Shown here one piece after another: positions 49,423-58,698 of a DNA stretch of 64,000 nucleotides; position 1 is the stretch's first letter, and each line of letters begins with the position of its first letter. Position numbers and translations under genes: made by a program. Origin of the DNA: JAYKJB01 sp035284745 [NCBI: Candidatus Sericytochromatia bacterium] (GTDB taxonomy: Bacteria; Cyanobacteriota; Sericytochromatia; S15B-MN24). The notes below the pieces were generated by a model, which saw only the letters and a program-made list of their open reading frames with translations, was not told the origin of the DNA and searched no databases. The stretch covers positions 73,324-137,323 of the forward strand of contig JAYKIL010000024.1 of assembly GCA_035284745.1 (NCBI GenBank), written 5' to 3'.

Positions 49423-51312
49423 ATGCCTGCGAACCGTCTTCGTGGCTTTATCGGGCCCTTTTGTTCCTTGGTGATTGCCGCCGCTGCTTGGGGCTGTGCC
49501 GAGGACGTTGAAGACACGAACAAGACGAGTGCGCCGGGCGGTGCGACCGCTGCGCCGGTGGCAGCGGTCACGGAGGCCCCTGACGCGGGCCCAGCTCCGA
49601 ATGCTCCGGTGCTGCGGGCGACCCTGAAGGACCCGTTGGTTGGAACATCGCCCACGGGTACATACGGGGGCGCGATCGTTGCCGGCGCGTATGAGGATCC
49701 CAAAACCTTTAACCCGACGTTGGTGGGCGATTCGGTCTCCGGTCGGTTTGTGACGTATCTGTTTGAGGCCCTGGCCGACGAGAATCCGGTGACCTACGAG
49801 TTGGAGCCCATTCTCGCCAAGAGTTGGACCGTGAGCCCCGATGGTACGGAATACACATTTAAGTTGCGCGAGGGCGTTCAATGGCACGATGGCAAGCCTT
49901 TGACTGCCAAAGACGTCGTCTTCACGTATATGGAAGTCTTGCGCCACGAGGACATCCCGTGGGACACCCGCGACGTCATTAAGATCGACGGAAAATTGCC
50001 GGATGTCACCGCGCCTGACGCGTTCACGGTGGTTTTCAAACTTCCCAAACCCTTCGCGCCGTTTATGCGCACGGCACCCAACGTTCCGATTCTGCCTGAG
50101 CATGTGTTCGGCCCGTGGGTGCGAACCAAGGGGCCGAACGGAAAGCCTGTCGCCAATTCAAAATGGGGGGTGAACTCGGATCCGCGCACGATTATCGGGA
50201 GCGGGGCATGGATGGTCGAGCGTTACCAGCCGGGTCAGCGCATCATTTTTAAGCGTAATCCAAATTATTTCCGAACCAACCGCCACAAGCAGCCGCTTCC
50301 TTATCTGGACCGCCTTGAGGTGCCCTTTCTGAAGAATTTGGAGACGGCAATCTTGAAATTTAAGGCGGGAGAGACGGATGCGCAGTGGTTGCCCGGAAAA
50401 GATTTCACGTACATGAAGCCCCTTGAAAGTCAGGGTAATTTTACGATTGTGAATGGCGGCCCAGATTTCCGCACGAGCTACCTCACCTTCAATTTAAATC
50501 CGGGTCAGTCCAAAGACGGCAAGCCCTATGTCGATCCGGTGAAGGCCAAGTGGTTTGCAGATACGCGTTTCCGTCAGGCGATTTCCTATGCCATCGATCG
50601 AGAGGCCATCATCAAGAATGTGTTTCGCGGAATGGGGGCTCAGCAAAATTCGCCGGTGTTCCAGAAGAGCCCGTATTATGACCCCACGGTGCCGACCTAT
50701 GCACTGAACCTCGCGAAGGCCGAGTCTCTCTTGCGCGAGGCAGGCTTTGTGAAGGAGCAGGAGGTTCTGAAGGATGCGGGAGGGCATCCCGTATCCTTCA
50801 CGGTATTGCACACGGTCGGTTCGAAAGATTTGGAACTCGAGACCAACATGATTGTCCAAGACCTGAAAAAGCTTGGCATCAGCGTAAGAACCCAACAGGT
50901 GACGTTCAACGTGCAGATTGCCAGAACGCACGAGACCAAAGATTGGGAAGCATTTATTGGGGCTTGGGGAGCAGGTATCGAACCCCACGGCGTCGCCCAT
51001 CTGTGGACCAGTCACGGCCAAGCGCACATTTTCAACCTAAACCCAGCGGCAAAGCCTCATCCGACCCCTGTCTATACCTGGGAAAAGCGCATTGACGAGC
51101 TTTTTGAGTTAGGGGCGGCGACCATTGATGAGACGAAGCGCAAAGCGATTTACGCGGAATTTCAACAATTGGTTATGAAAGAGCAGCCGATGGTGTTTTT
51201 ACCGGTGTTTAATTACACGGTGGCCGTGCGCAATACCCTTGGGAATACGCGTCCCAATCCATATAACCCGTTAGGAATCAGCTGGAATGCTTGGGAAATT
51301 TACCGGAAATAA
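49423..51312 (+). CDS. oppA: Oligopeptide/dipeptide ABC transporter substrate-binding lipoprotein
   Basis: A 629-residue SBP of family 5. The signal ends in a lipobox AAAWG|C (Cys ~24), then an Ala/Pro-rich linker and the large binding domain: PKTFNPTLVGDSVSGRFVTYLFE, PILAKSWTVSPDGTEYTFKLREGVQWHDGKPLTAKDVVFT and DTRFRQAISYAIDREAII. AGGAGG lies 6 bases before ATG 49423, which is therefore certain. Peptide-type solutes are inferred from the family; the exact ligand is unknown. It precedes two permease genes. Confidence 0.92.
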   Translation: MPANRLRGFIGPFCSLVIAAAAWGCAEDVEDTNKTSAPGGATAAPVAAVTEAPDAGPAPNAPVLRATLKDPLVGTSPTGTYGGAIVAGAYEDPKTFNPTLVGDSVSGRFVTYLFEALADENPVTYELEPILAKSWTVSPDGTEYTFKLREGVQWHDGKPLTAKDVVFTYMEVLRHEDIPWDTRDVIKIDGKLPDVTAPDAFTVVFKLPKPFAPFMRTAPNVPILPEHVFGPWVRTKGPNGKPVANSKWGVNSDPRTIIGSGAWMVERYQPGQRIIFKRNPNYFRTNRHKQPLPYLDRLEVPFLKNLETAILKFKAGETDAQWLPGKDFTYMKPLESQGNFTIVNGGPDFRTSYLTFNLNPGQSKDGKPYVDPVKAKWFADTRFRQAISYAIDREAIIKNVFRGMGAQQNSPVFQKSPYYDPTVPTYALNLAKAESLLREAGFVKEQEVLKDAGGHPVSFTVLHTVGSKDLELETNMIVQDLKKLGISVRTQQVTFNVQIARTHETKDWEAFIGAWGAGIEPHGVAHLWTSHGQAHIFNLNPAAKPHPTPVYTWEKRIDELFELGAATIDETKRKAIYAEFQQLVMKEQPMVFLPVFNYTVAVRNTLGNTRPNPYNPLGISWNAWEIYRK

Positions 51313-51412
51313 GTTGTGGGTTTGTGATGCCACACTCATCCAGGAGAAGCAGGGCGCTTGACCAGCGCCGCCGCGTGTGGAGGTCTACTGAAGGCCTCTT
51401 GTGGGGAGCAAT

Positions 51413-52381
51413 ATGTTTCGCTATTTGCTTAAGCGCTTGATACAAATGGTGCCCTTGCTGATCTTGATTTCGATGATCACCTTTGGCATCAGCAAACTGG
51501 CTCCGGGGGACCACCTGTCCGCCCGCATGGCGGATCCGTCGATGACGCGGGAACGCATTGAGGCGGAACGGAAGCGACTGGGTTTGGATCAGCCGGTCCC
51601 TGTTCAGTACGTCAAGTGGGCCGGGGCGTTTGCTATGGGAGATATGGGAGAGTCCTATCGCTATCGGACGCCTGTGAGCAGTTTAATCTCGCAACGCTTG
51701 GGTGCGACTTTGCTTCTGGGGTTGTCAGCATTATTACTGGCGTGGCTGGTGGCGATTCCGCTGGGCATTTATGCCGCGGTGAATAAATATAGTTTACCTG
51801 ATAAATTATTTTCGACTTTCACTTTCACCGCGCTGGGTATCCCGGAATTCTTCCTTGCTTTATTGCTGCTGTTCGTCGCGGCCAAGACGGGCTGGTTGCC
51901 TGTCGGGGGCATGACCAGCGCCAGTTTTGCTGAAATGACCTGGTTAGGGAAGGCACAAGACTTATTGGCCCATCTGGTTTTGCCGACGATCGCGGTGACC
52001 ATCGGCTCGATTGCTATCTTGCAACGACGGATGCGTGGGAATTTGTTGGACGTTTTGGCTGAAGATTACGTCCGCATGGCGCGAGCCAAGGGGCTGTCCG
52101 AGGGGACGGTCGTATATAAACATGCCGTGCGCAATGCTCTAAATCCGATGATTACTATTCTGGGGTATGACATTGCGGGCTTGTTGAGTGGCTTTGCCCT
52201 GGTCGAGATTATGGTCGGTTGGCCGGGCCTCGGCCAAATGATGTTGGAGGCGTTGCAGTCTTTTGACATGCCGCTGGCGATGGCCGGCATGATGATTGGG
52301 GCTGTGATGTTGTTGCTCGGAAATCTCTTGGCGGATGTATTGCTCGCCGCTGTTGATCCGCGCATCAAGCTGGAGGCATAA
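51413..52381 (+). CDS. oppB: Peptide ABC transporter permease (OppB/DppB type)
   Basis: A 322-residue inner-membrane permease with six helices. The start MFRYLLKRLIQMVPLLILISMITF and the EAA loop YVRMARAKGLSEGTVVYKHAVRNALNPMITI are diagnostic. Helix 2 onward matches OppB. ATG 51413 has GGGGAG 5 bases upstream. It pairs with the second permease 2 bases downstream. Confidence 0.94.
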   Translation: MFRYLLKRLIQMVPLLILISMITFGISKLAPGDHLSARMADPSMTRERIEAERKRLGLDQPVPVQYVKWAGAFAMGDMGESYRYRTPVSSLISQRLGATLLLGLSALLLAWLVAIPLGIYAAVNKYSLPDKLFSTFTFTALGIPEFFLALLLLFVAAKTGWLPVGGMTSASFAEMTWLGKAQDLLAHLVLPTIAVTIGSIAILQRRMRGNLLDVLAEDYVRMARAKGLSEGTVVYKHAVRNALNPMITILGYDIAGLLSGFALVEIMVGWPGLGQMMLEALQSFDMPLAMAGMMIGAVMLLLGNLLADVLLAAVDPRIKLEA

Positions 52382-52383
52382 GA

Positions 52384-53514
52384 GTGAGCGAAGCAAGCAT
52401 CCAGGAGAAGACAACACCAGCACCGGCACGTTTCGCGGATGATTTGCCGCCCCCTGTGTCGACGCGTCAGCGGATCTTGCGTCGTTTTTTGCGTCACAGG
52501 ATGGCGGTGGCGGGCCTCTCAGTGTTGGTTTTGCTTTATGTCTTGATGATTTTTGGGCCGTTCATTGCGCCATATGCCGAAGCCACGGAGGATCGGGCGC
52601 GCTCGTTTATGCCTCCCACACGGGTCTACCTTGATTCTTCAGGTCTGTACGTTCGAAATGCCGAGATTACGGTGGATGCGAGCACTGGCGCAGAGATATT
52701 GCAGGTCGACCGCACGGTTCGCTATCCGCTCCGACTCTTTGTGAGGGGAGATGCCTATCAACTCTTCGGTCTCATTCCTTCAACCACTCACCTGTTTGGT
52801 GTGGATCGGCCCGCTGGAATTTATTTGTTTGGCACTGACCAAGCGGGGCGGGATATTTTCTCGCGGACCCTGTACGGTGCCCGGATCAGTCTGACGGTTG
52901 GAGTGATGGCTATTTTTATAGTCATTCCGATAGGTTTGTTTGTGGGAGGGGTCGCCGGGTATTTCGGCGGCTGGCTTGATAACATTTTGATGCGCTTTGT
53001 AGAGGCGTTGATGGCTTTTCCCTCGTTTTACTTGTTGTTGTTCCTGTTTGGTGTCACGTATAAGTGGGACATCACCCCCACCCAGCGTTACATCATGATC
53101 GTATTGATTATGTCCCTCATTGGTTGGACCAGTCTTGCCCGTGTCATCAGGGGACAGGTATTGGCGCTGCGGTCACAAGAGTATGTCGAGGCCTCCTTAG
53201 CGGCGGGGGCGCGCTCGTTGTGGGTGATTACGCGACACATCCTGCCGCAGACGGCCACGTGGGTCACGATCTCCGCGTCGTTGATGGTCCCGAGTTTCAT
53301 TCTGGGCGAGTCTGCGCTCTCTATGTTGGGCTTGGGAGTTCAGCAGCCTGACGCGAGCTGGGGAAATTTGCTTGAAGATGCCCGCAGCATTTCGAGCCTC
53401 ACGCTTCACCCTTGGTTGATGATACCGGCGTTGTTCATTGTGATTACGGTGGTTGCCTTTAATTTCTTTGGAGACGGCATTCGCGACGCCTATGACGCGA
53501 AGTCTCGCGTGTAG
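52384..53514 (+). CDS. oppC: Peptide ABC transporter permease (OppC type) with enlarged periplasmic loop
   Basis: A 376-residue permease. It has an N-terminal cytoplasmic tail (~35 residues), helix 1 (AGLSVLVLLYVLMIFGPFIAP), then a loop of about 100 residues before FGTDQAGRDIFSRTLYGARISL, where most OppC have about 30. The EAA loop SQEYVEASLAAGARSLWVITRHILPQ is normal. The insert recalls YejE-like transporters. GTG 52384 follows oppB closely. The ATPase genes oppD and oppF are not in the window. Confidence 0.92.
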   Translation: MSEASIQEKTTPAPARFADDLPPPVSTRQRILRRFLRHRMAVAGLSVLVLLYVLMIFGPFIAPYAEATEDRARSFMPPTRVYLDSSGLYVRNAEITVDASTGAEILQVDRTVRYPLRLFVRGDAYQLFGLIPSTTHLFGVDRPAGIYLFGTDQAGRDIFSRTLYGARISLTVGVMAIFIVIPIGLFVGGVAGYFGGWLDNILMRFVEALMAFPSFYLLLFLFGVTYKWDITPTQRYIMIVLIMSLIGWTSLARVIRGQVLALRSQEYVEASLAAGARSLWVITRHILPQTATWVTISASLMVPSFILGESALSMLGLGVQQPDASWGNLLEDARSISSLTLHPWLMIPALFIVITVVAFNFFGDGIRDAYDAKSRV

Positions 53515-53520
53515 TGAACG

Positions 53521-53551
53521 AAAAAATGGGGGGGATGGCGATGCCCCCCCC
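53521..53551 (-). terminator. Bidirectional-looking terminator between oppC and thrS
   Basis: A run of seven G (53528-53534) pairs with seven to eight C (53544-53551) across a short loop. On the minus strand the stem is followed by a run of six T (complement of 53521-53526), so it ends thrS transcription. On the plus strand the following sequence is C/T-rich and gives weaker termination of oppC. Confidence 0.85.
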
Positions 53552-53589
53552 TCTTCCGTTTACTCCCGAATGAGGCTTTGCCTCCGCGC

Positions 53590-55620
53590 TTATTGCGATG
53601 CTGCCTCAAGGGGCACGAGATACGACTGTTGAGTGCGGTCCTGGCACTCTTTTTGCATGAGTGACAAGACCTCATCAAGGGGAAGAACGCGGTTGCGCCC
53701 ACCTTTCCGAGTGCGCACCGCCACCGCTCGCGCCTCTACCTCTTGCTTGCCGATGACCAGCATGTAGGGCACCTTTTGTACCTGGGCTTCACGAATTCTG
53801 TAATTGAGCGATTCGTTACGATTATCAAGCTCAACCCTCAGATTTGCGGCGCGAAGCACGTCTGCGACCTCGGCGGCATAATCTTGACTGTCGTCACTGA
53901 TGGGTACCACCACGGCTTGCACGGGGGCGAGCCACAGCGGAAATGCGCCTGCGCAGTGTTCGAGATACACTGCGAAAAATCTCTCAAGCGAGCCGAGGAT
54001 GGCTCTGTGCAGCATAATGGGGCGGTGTGGTTGGCCGTCTTCCCCAATGTAGCTCAGGTCGAAGCGTTCAGGCAGATTGGGATCGAATTGTATGGTGCCC
54101 AGTTGCCAGGAACGACCAATCGCATCGTGGATGTGAAATTCGATTTTGGGTCCGTAAAATGCGCCTTCACCGGACAACACCTCAAAAGGAAGCCCCGCCC
54201 TGCGCAGGCCTTCTGCCAATGCTTCCTCTGCGCGATCCCATTGGGCATCCTCTCCGATGCGTTTTTCTGGGCGGGTCGCCAGTTTGATGTCAACCTTGCT
54301 GAAATTAAGCACGGTATACACTTCATACAAGAAACCAATGAATTTTTCGATTTCATCCGCGACCTGCGCCTCTGTGCAAAAAATGTGTGCGTCGTCCTGG
54401 GCAAATGAGCGAACCCGCGCCAGTCCGTGAACGACTCCTCCGCGTTCGTAGCGGTGTAGGCGCGCAAAGTCTGCAATCCGATAGGGCAGTTCTCGATAGC
54501 TGCGACGGCGAGCACCAAATATCACGCAGTGGCTGGGGCAATTCATCGGTTTGAGGACAAACGAGTCTTTCTGAAGACCTTCTTGAATTTTTCCGTGCTC
54601 ACAGGGCTCGAGTTCATCCTCTGTCCAGACCCGGTAAATATTTTCATTGTAATTCCCCAGATGACCGCTGGTTCTGAATAAGTCGGGCTCGTAGGCCAAG
54701 GGGGTGATGACCTCATCGTATCCGTGGCGATCGTAGAGTTCTCGAATGAATTGGACCAATGTGTTGTATACAAAGGCCCCTTTGGGAAGGAAAAACGGCA
54801 TGGCAGGGGCCACTTCGTGGAACATAAAAAGCTCAAGCTCTTTTCCCAGTTTGCGGTGATCCCGCTTGGCTGCCTCCTCGAGACGGGTCATATGGGCTTT
54901 CAGGTCTGCTTCGCTCCAATAAGCCGTCCCATAAATACGCTGGAGCATTTTGTTTTTTTCGTCACCACGCCAGTAGGCGCCTGCAGCGCTCAGCAGTTTG
55001 AAGTGGCGAATGAGCCCTGTATGGGGGACGTGTGGCCCCCGGCACAAGTCACTCCAGCTTCCCTGACCGTACAGGGTGATGGCCGCCTCTGGGTCTTTGT
55101 TGCGAATGTCTTCCAAAATCTCGGCTTTGTACGGTTCACCGATGTCTCGAAATTTTTTTACAGTCGCCGGAACGTCTGCCGCGGGTATCTCCTCGCGTAT
55201 GACCTCCAGTTTCGCATCTGCCAAACGTTTCATCTCTGCCTCGATGGAAAGCAGGTCGTCCGGGGTAAAACCCCGCTCGTAATCGAAATCATAGAAAAAG
55301 CCCTCGGCCGTGACAGGTCCGATGGTGACTTGGGCACTCGGATAGAGTTTTTGCACCGCCATGGCCATCAAATGGGCGGTACTGTGTCGCAGCAGTTCAA
55401 GGGCATCCGGATCATCGCTGGTCACAATCTGGGCGCAATCACCCTCGTGCAAAGGGCGAGACAAGTCAACCAAGACACCATTGAGGCGCCCGGCCACTGC
55501 TTTTTTGGCCAATCCTTTGCTGATATTTTCCGCCAGTCCTGCCAACGTCGTTCCCACGGGCAGTTCACGTGTCGAATGGTCTGGCAAGGTGACGTGAATG
55601 ATTGCAGTATCAACGGACAT
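53590..55620 (-). CDS. thrS: Threonyl-tRNA synthetase
   Basis: A 676-residue class II synthetase. The TGS domain (1-70), editing domain (HSTAHLMAMAVQ, then RGPHVPHTG) and catalytic core are present (motif 2 LHRYERGGVVHGLARVRSF, motif 3 GRSWQLGTIQFD and LHRAILGSLERF). The C-terminal anticodon-binding domain begins near APVQAVVVPISDD. Length and all key histidines and cysteines (DLCRGPH, MNCPSH) are normal. No T-box-sized leader is present: only 54 bases separate it from the upstream lipoprotein. AAGAGG precedes the start. It ends at the shared terminator. Confidence 0.97.
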   Translation of the reverse strand: MSVDTAIIHVTLPDHSTRELPVGTTLAGLAENISKGLAKKAVAGRLNGVLVDLSRPLHEGDCAQIVTSDDPDALELLRHSTAHLMAMAVQKLYPSAQVTIGPVTAEGFFYDFDYERGFTPDDLLSIEAEMKRLADAKLEVIREEIPAADVPATVKKFRDIGEPYKAEILEDIRNKDPEAAITLYGQGSWSDLCRGPHVPHTGLIRHFKLLSAAGAYWRGDEKNKMLQRIYGTAYWSEADLKAHMTRLEEAAKRDHRKLGKELELFMFHEVAPAMPFFLPKGAFVYNTLVQFIRELYDRHGYDEVITPLAYEPDLFRTSGHLGNYNENIYRVWTEDELEPCEHGKIQEGLQKDSFVLKPMNCPSHCVIFGARRRSYRELPYRIADFARLHRYERGGVVHGLARVRSFAQDDAHIFCTEAQVADEIEKFIGFLYEVYTVLNFSKVDIKLATRPEKRIGEDAQWDRAEEALAEGLRRAGLPFEVLSGEGAFYGPKIEFHIHDAIGRSWQLGTIQFDPNLPERFDLSYIGEDGQPHRPIMLHRAILGSLERFFAVYLEHCAGAFPLWLAPVQAVVVPISDDSQDYAAEVADVLRAANLRVELDNRNESLNYRIREAQVQKVPYMLVIGKQEVEARAVAVRTRKGGRNRVLPLDEVLSLMQKECQDRTQQSYLVPLEAASQ

Positions 55621-55674
55621 AGAAACCTCTTCTTTACCGGCGTACCGAGTAGCCTGGGCTTCTATTCTAGCGCA

Positions 55675-57432
55675 CTATGGTACGGGATAGGTGATTGCGA
55701 TGCGGGGCTGGTTTTCGCGTGAGTCAGCCGCTTCGGCTGGAATGCTATTCCCGCTGGCGTCAGTAATTCCAGACACGCGAATAGCAATCGCTGTGGCTTT
55801 TTCGCGATCAAAAAGGTCTTTGTTAGGCACAAATATCCTAATGGCTGAGAGCGCGGCAAATTCTATTTTTACAGTGTTTTCAGGGTCGACCAAACGAAAC
55901 TCTTTGCCCAGTTGGCTCTCTCCCGCGGAGCCAAAATTTGTGGTGTTCACCCCCACTTCCAAGGGTTGAGTTCCCGAGGCCACCGTCCCTTTCAACAGGG
56001 TTGTGGTGCCCAGATAATCGAGACTGGAACCGACCGCAAAGGAGTAATTTTTCAGTTCTTTGATCGCCTTGATTTGGCTTGGGGTTCGATCGCCTAATGC
56101 GGGGATGAGCGGTTTACTGAATCTCAGTTCGAAGGTCGTACCCGCCTTTTGACTGGCCACCGCAGGATTGTCGACATCTCGAACGGTAACGCCCACGGAG
56201 CGGAGGACGGGGCTGTCTTTATCTTCCGCCAAAGTAAACGCGGAGGCACTGACGTGGGTTGAACTCCAACGGGTATTTGTGTCCTCTTTCTTGAAGTACT
56301 CCACCAAGCCCCGGGGTGGAAGAAACGCATTCTGGATAAACTGGCCAGCCGGGGCCATCGTTCCAAGTTTTCCGGTTGCATCCGTCCCTAGAAGGTTGTC
56401 GTCGGCATCCTTTATCGGATGCTCTGGGTCGGAGGCCAGCGCCAGTTGATACCGAGCAACCGGAGTTCCGTTGAGCAAGGGAGCTGGAAATGTCACGGTA
56501 ATTTTCCGTTGTGATTCGTCGGGTGTATAGGCGGCAATTGCCTCATATTGCGACTGGGGCAAGAGTTTTTTGCCCTCGTCCGTTGAGAGCCATTCAAAAA
56601 ATTTTACTGAATATGGAAAGTCTGAAAGGGTTGCACTCGCCGGCTGCAAGGCCGCGCCGGGGAGGTCCGGCGCCAAATCAGGAGGCCGCGTTCCATCGCC
56701 GCTAGACACCTCATTTCCCGGCAGTAAGCGCAAGGCAGCCGCCAAGTTTTGCAGCGATTGGGCTGGCATCGGTTCACTGAGTTCTAGGGAAACATTGATG
56801 CCCACACCGGGAATCCCGGAGGCGCCAAAATCAGGGGTTACCTCAGTAATCTCGGGAAAGCTAGAGAGGCCGTACATCTGGGTTTCATCGTCTGGTGCCC
56901 CAAAGTTCAGCACATAGTCGAAGCCGGGCAGCAATCCTACTTTTTGTCTGCGCGGTCCTTGGTTATAACGGTAAGCCGTCACATCGACAATTCCCACGAC
57001 TTCGCCCAATGCATCAAATTGATAGCCCCCGGATACGAGATTGGACTCTTGAGTTTTCTCCTGCCCATCTATTTCCTTGCTCACCGTGATACGCACATCT
57101 TGATCAAACGGGGTCCCATCCAAGGACCAAACTGCCCCACGCAGCGTGGTTTTGCCGTCAGGGTTTCTTGTCCCCGTGAGTTGGCGGAAGCCTGGGTTAC
57201 TCTGGGCAGAAGGGACAGGCGTCGGCCGAGGAGATGGTGACGGTCCTTGTGTTTCCGGTGTACTGGTGGCCGCAGGTGAGGTGGGCACCGGGGGCTTTGG
57301 GGTTGGAGGCCTGCGGGCGGATCCGCTGTTGAAGGTCGGAACCGGTGCGTTGGTCGTCGCACGGTTGGCCGGACAGGCCCAAAGTGCGCTCAATGCGACG
57401 AAGAAAGCCAGAGGTTTGAGGTGATCGTTCAT
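55675..57432 (-). CDS. Large predicted lipoprotein of unknown function
   Basis: A 585-residue protein with a signal (NDHLKPLAFFVALSALWA) cut before Cys20, a Pro/Ser/Thr-rich tether (~25-80) and a large beta-rich body. Segments such as GKTTLRGAVWSLDGTPFDQDVRITVSK recall carboxypeptidase-regulatory-like/bacterial Ig folds; later FELRFSKPLIPALGD and LSEPMPAQSLQNL recall Ig-like (big-type) modules. It has no catalytic motif that I recognise. ATG 57432 is chosen because it places the signal at the N-terminus. It lies between rsgA (74-base gap) and thrS on the same strand, so it may be co-transcribed with the translation genes. Confidence 0.65.
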   Translation of the reverse strand: MNDHLKPLAFFVALSALWACPANRATTNAPVPTFNSGSARRPPTPKPPVPTSPAATSTPETQGPSPSPRPTPVPSAQSNPGFRQLTGTRNPDGKTTLRGAVWSLDGTPFDQDVRITVSKEIDGQEKTQESNLVSGGYQFDALGEVVGIVDVTAYRYNQGPRRQKVGLLPGFDYVLNFGAPDDETQMYGLSSFPEITEVTPDFGASGIPGVGINVSLELSEPMPAQSLQNLAAALRLLPGNEVSSGDGTRPPDLAPDLPGAALQPASATLSDFPYSVKFFEWLSTDEGKKLLPQSQYEAIAAYTPDESQRKITVTFPAPLLNGTPVARYQLALASDPEHPIKDADDNLLGTDATGKLGTMAPAGQFIQNAFLPPRGLVEYFKKEDTNTRWSSTHVSASAFTLAEDKDSPVLRSVGVTVRDVDNPAVASQKAGTTFELRFSKPLIPALGDRTPSQIKAIKELKNYSFAVGSSLDYLGTTTLLKGTVASGTQPLEVGVNTTNFGSAGESQLGKEFRLVDPENTVKIEFAALSAIRIFVPNKDLFDREKATAIAIRVSGITDASGNSIPAEAADSRENQPRIAITYPVP

Positions 57433-57506
57433 CGAAAACCGTGTGTCCTGCACAATAAGTGAACGGCTCTTTTTAAATACCCCAATTCGGAGCACTTTGT
57501 CTCAAC

Positions 57507-58676
57507 TTAGTCTGATGGTGGGCTGGTGTGTTCCTCCGCCTCGTCGTCTATTTCTGAGCGCCAGAAGCTTTCGAGCCCCTGCTTATGGGTTTTACGGTCT
57601 CGATTACGGGCATTGGCATCTATTTTAGCCAGCCGCTGGTCTTGCCCCGCGCCTCGGCTTCGTCGCTTCGAACTCGTCTCGGCCTTAGCCCGTCTTTCCG
57701 AGGCTTCTTTTTGTAATCCAAGGCACTCAGTCAACATGCGCAAGTAGCTTTCATATCGGCTGTTCGCGAGCGTTTCGTGTCCGCGCACGGCGCATTGTGG
57801 CTCGTGTTGGTGCAGACAGCTTGGAAGTCGGCAGCCTGGAATGAGGGGGGCCATTTCTTGGAAACCCCAACCCAATTCCACGGGATGCAATCCCTCCAAG
57901 GAGAGGTAGCTGAAACCGGGAGTATCTGCAACCAGTGCGTCCGCAGTTCCCTCGATGGGATAAAGGGCGGCGTGCCTCGTGGTGTGCTTGCCACGTTGAA
58001 GTTTTTGAGAAACGTCGCCCTCTCTGAGGTTGAGGCCTGGATGTAAGGCATTCACCAGGGAACTTTTTCCCACGCCAGAGGGCCCTGCCAGTACGGACAG
58101 CTTGGAAGACAGAAGGGGCAGTAAATCCGTCACGCCGTCGGGATTTGCCTCGGTCGGAATGACCGTGTAGCCGATGCGTCGATAGGTCTCGCAGAGGTTC
58201 GAAAGGTCATGCGCTGAGACCAGGTCCCGTTTGTTCAGTATGATGACAGGGGACATGCCGGATTGATGGGCGACGACCAAAAACTTGTCCAATAGAAAGT
58301 GCGAAAAAGGAGGGTTGTCGGCTGATACCACGACCAATAATTGGTCGACATTGGCGATCGCCGGGCGGTCAAGGACTTGGGCTCGTGGATGAATGTCGGA
58401 AATGAAACCTTTCCGAATTCCTCGCGATATGGCCTCGGGGAGGGCCAACGAGCCCGACCGCGGAGGTGGCAGGGGTGAATCCGGGGTGATGGGTTCCAGA
58501 ACAATGGAGACGCGATCGCCAACCAGAGCCGTGTCGCCAGACTTCTTTAATTTCCCCCGCATATGGCAGGCGAATTCGTCTGGGCCCGACTTCACATAGA
58601 AAAAATTGGCCTGATGGCTGACAATAATTCCCTCGATACACTCCAGCGTCGGTTGAATTATTTCCCCGGGGTTCAT
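57507..58676 (-). CDS. rsgA: Ribosome small-subunit biogenesis GTPase RsgA
   Basis: A 389-residue circularly permuted GTPase, with the motifs in order G4 ILNKRD, G1 GPSGVGKSS, G3 DTPGFSY. An OB-fold precedes the G domain and a zinc cluster follows (CRLPSCLHQHEPQC). The C-terminal ~75-residue tail is basic, then acidic (KRRSRGAGQDQRL, then DDEAEEH), longer than usual. ATG 58676, with AGG 6 bases upstream, is chosen over the TTG 58682. It follows rlmN after 22 bases. Confidence 0.95.
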   Translation of the reverse strand: MNPGEIIQPTLECIEGIIVSHQANFFYVKSGPDEFACHMRGKLKKSGDTALVGDRVSIVLEPITPDSPLPPPRSGSLALPEAISRGIRKGFISDIHPRAQVLDRPAIANVDQLLVVVSADNPPFSHFLLDKFLVVAHQSGMSPVIILNKRDLVSAHDLSNLCETYRRIGYTVIPTEANPDGVTDLLPLLSSKLSVLAGPSGVGKSSLVNALHPGLNLREGDVSQKLQRGKHTTRHAALYPIEGTADALVADTPGFSYLSLEGLHPVELGWGFQEMAPLIPGCRLPSCLHQHEPQCAVRGHETLANSRYESYLRMLTECLGLQKEASERRAKAETSSKRRSRGAGQDQRLAKIDANARNRDRKTHKQGLESFWRSEIDDEAEEHTSPPSD

Positions 58677-58698
58677 TGGCAACCTGCTTCGCTTGGGT

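Noticed and set aside
55621-55674. T-box leader before thrS
   Set aside because: The gap is only 54 bases, too short for a T-box.
54724-55722. 332-residue plus-strand frame opposite thrS
   Set aside because: It is antisense to a well-conserved synthetase and has no credible start site.
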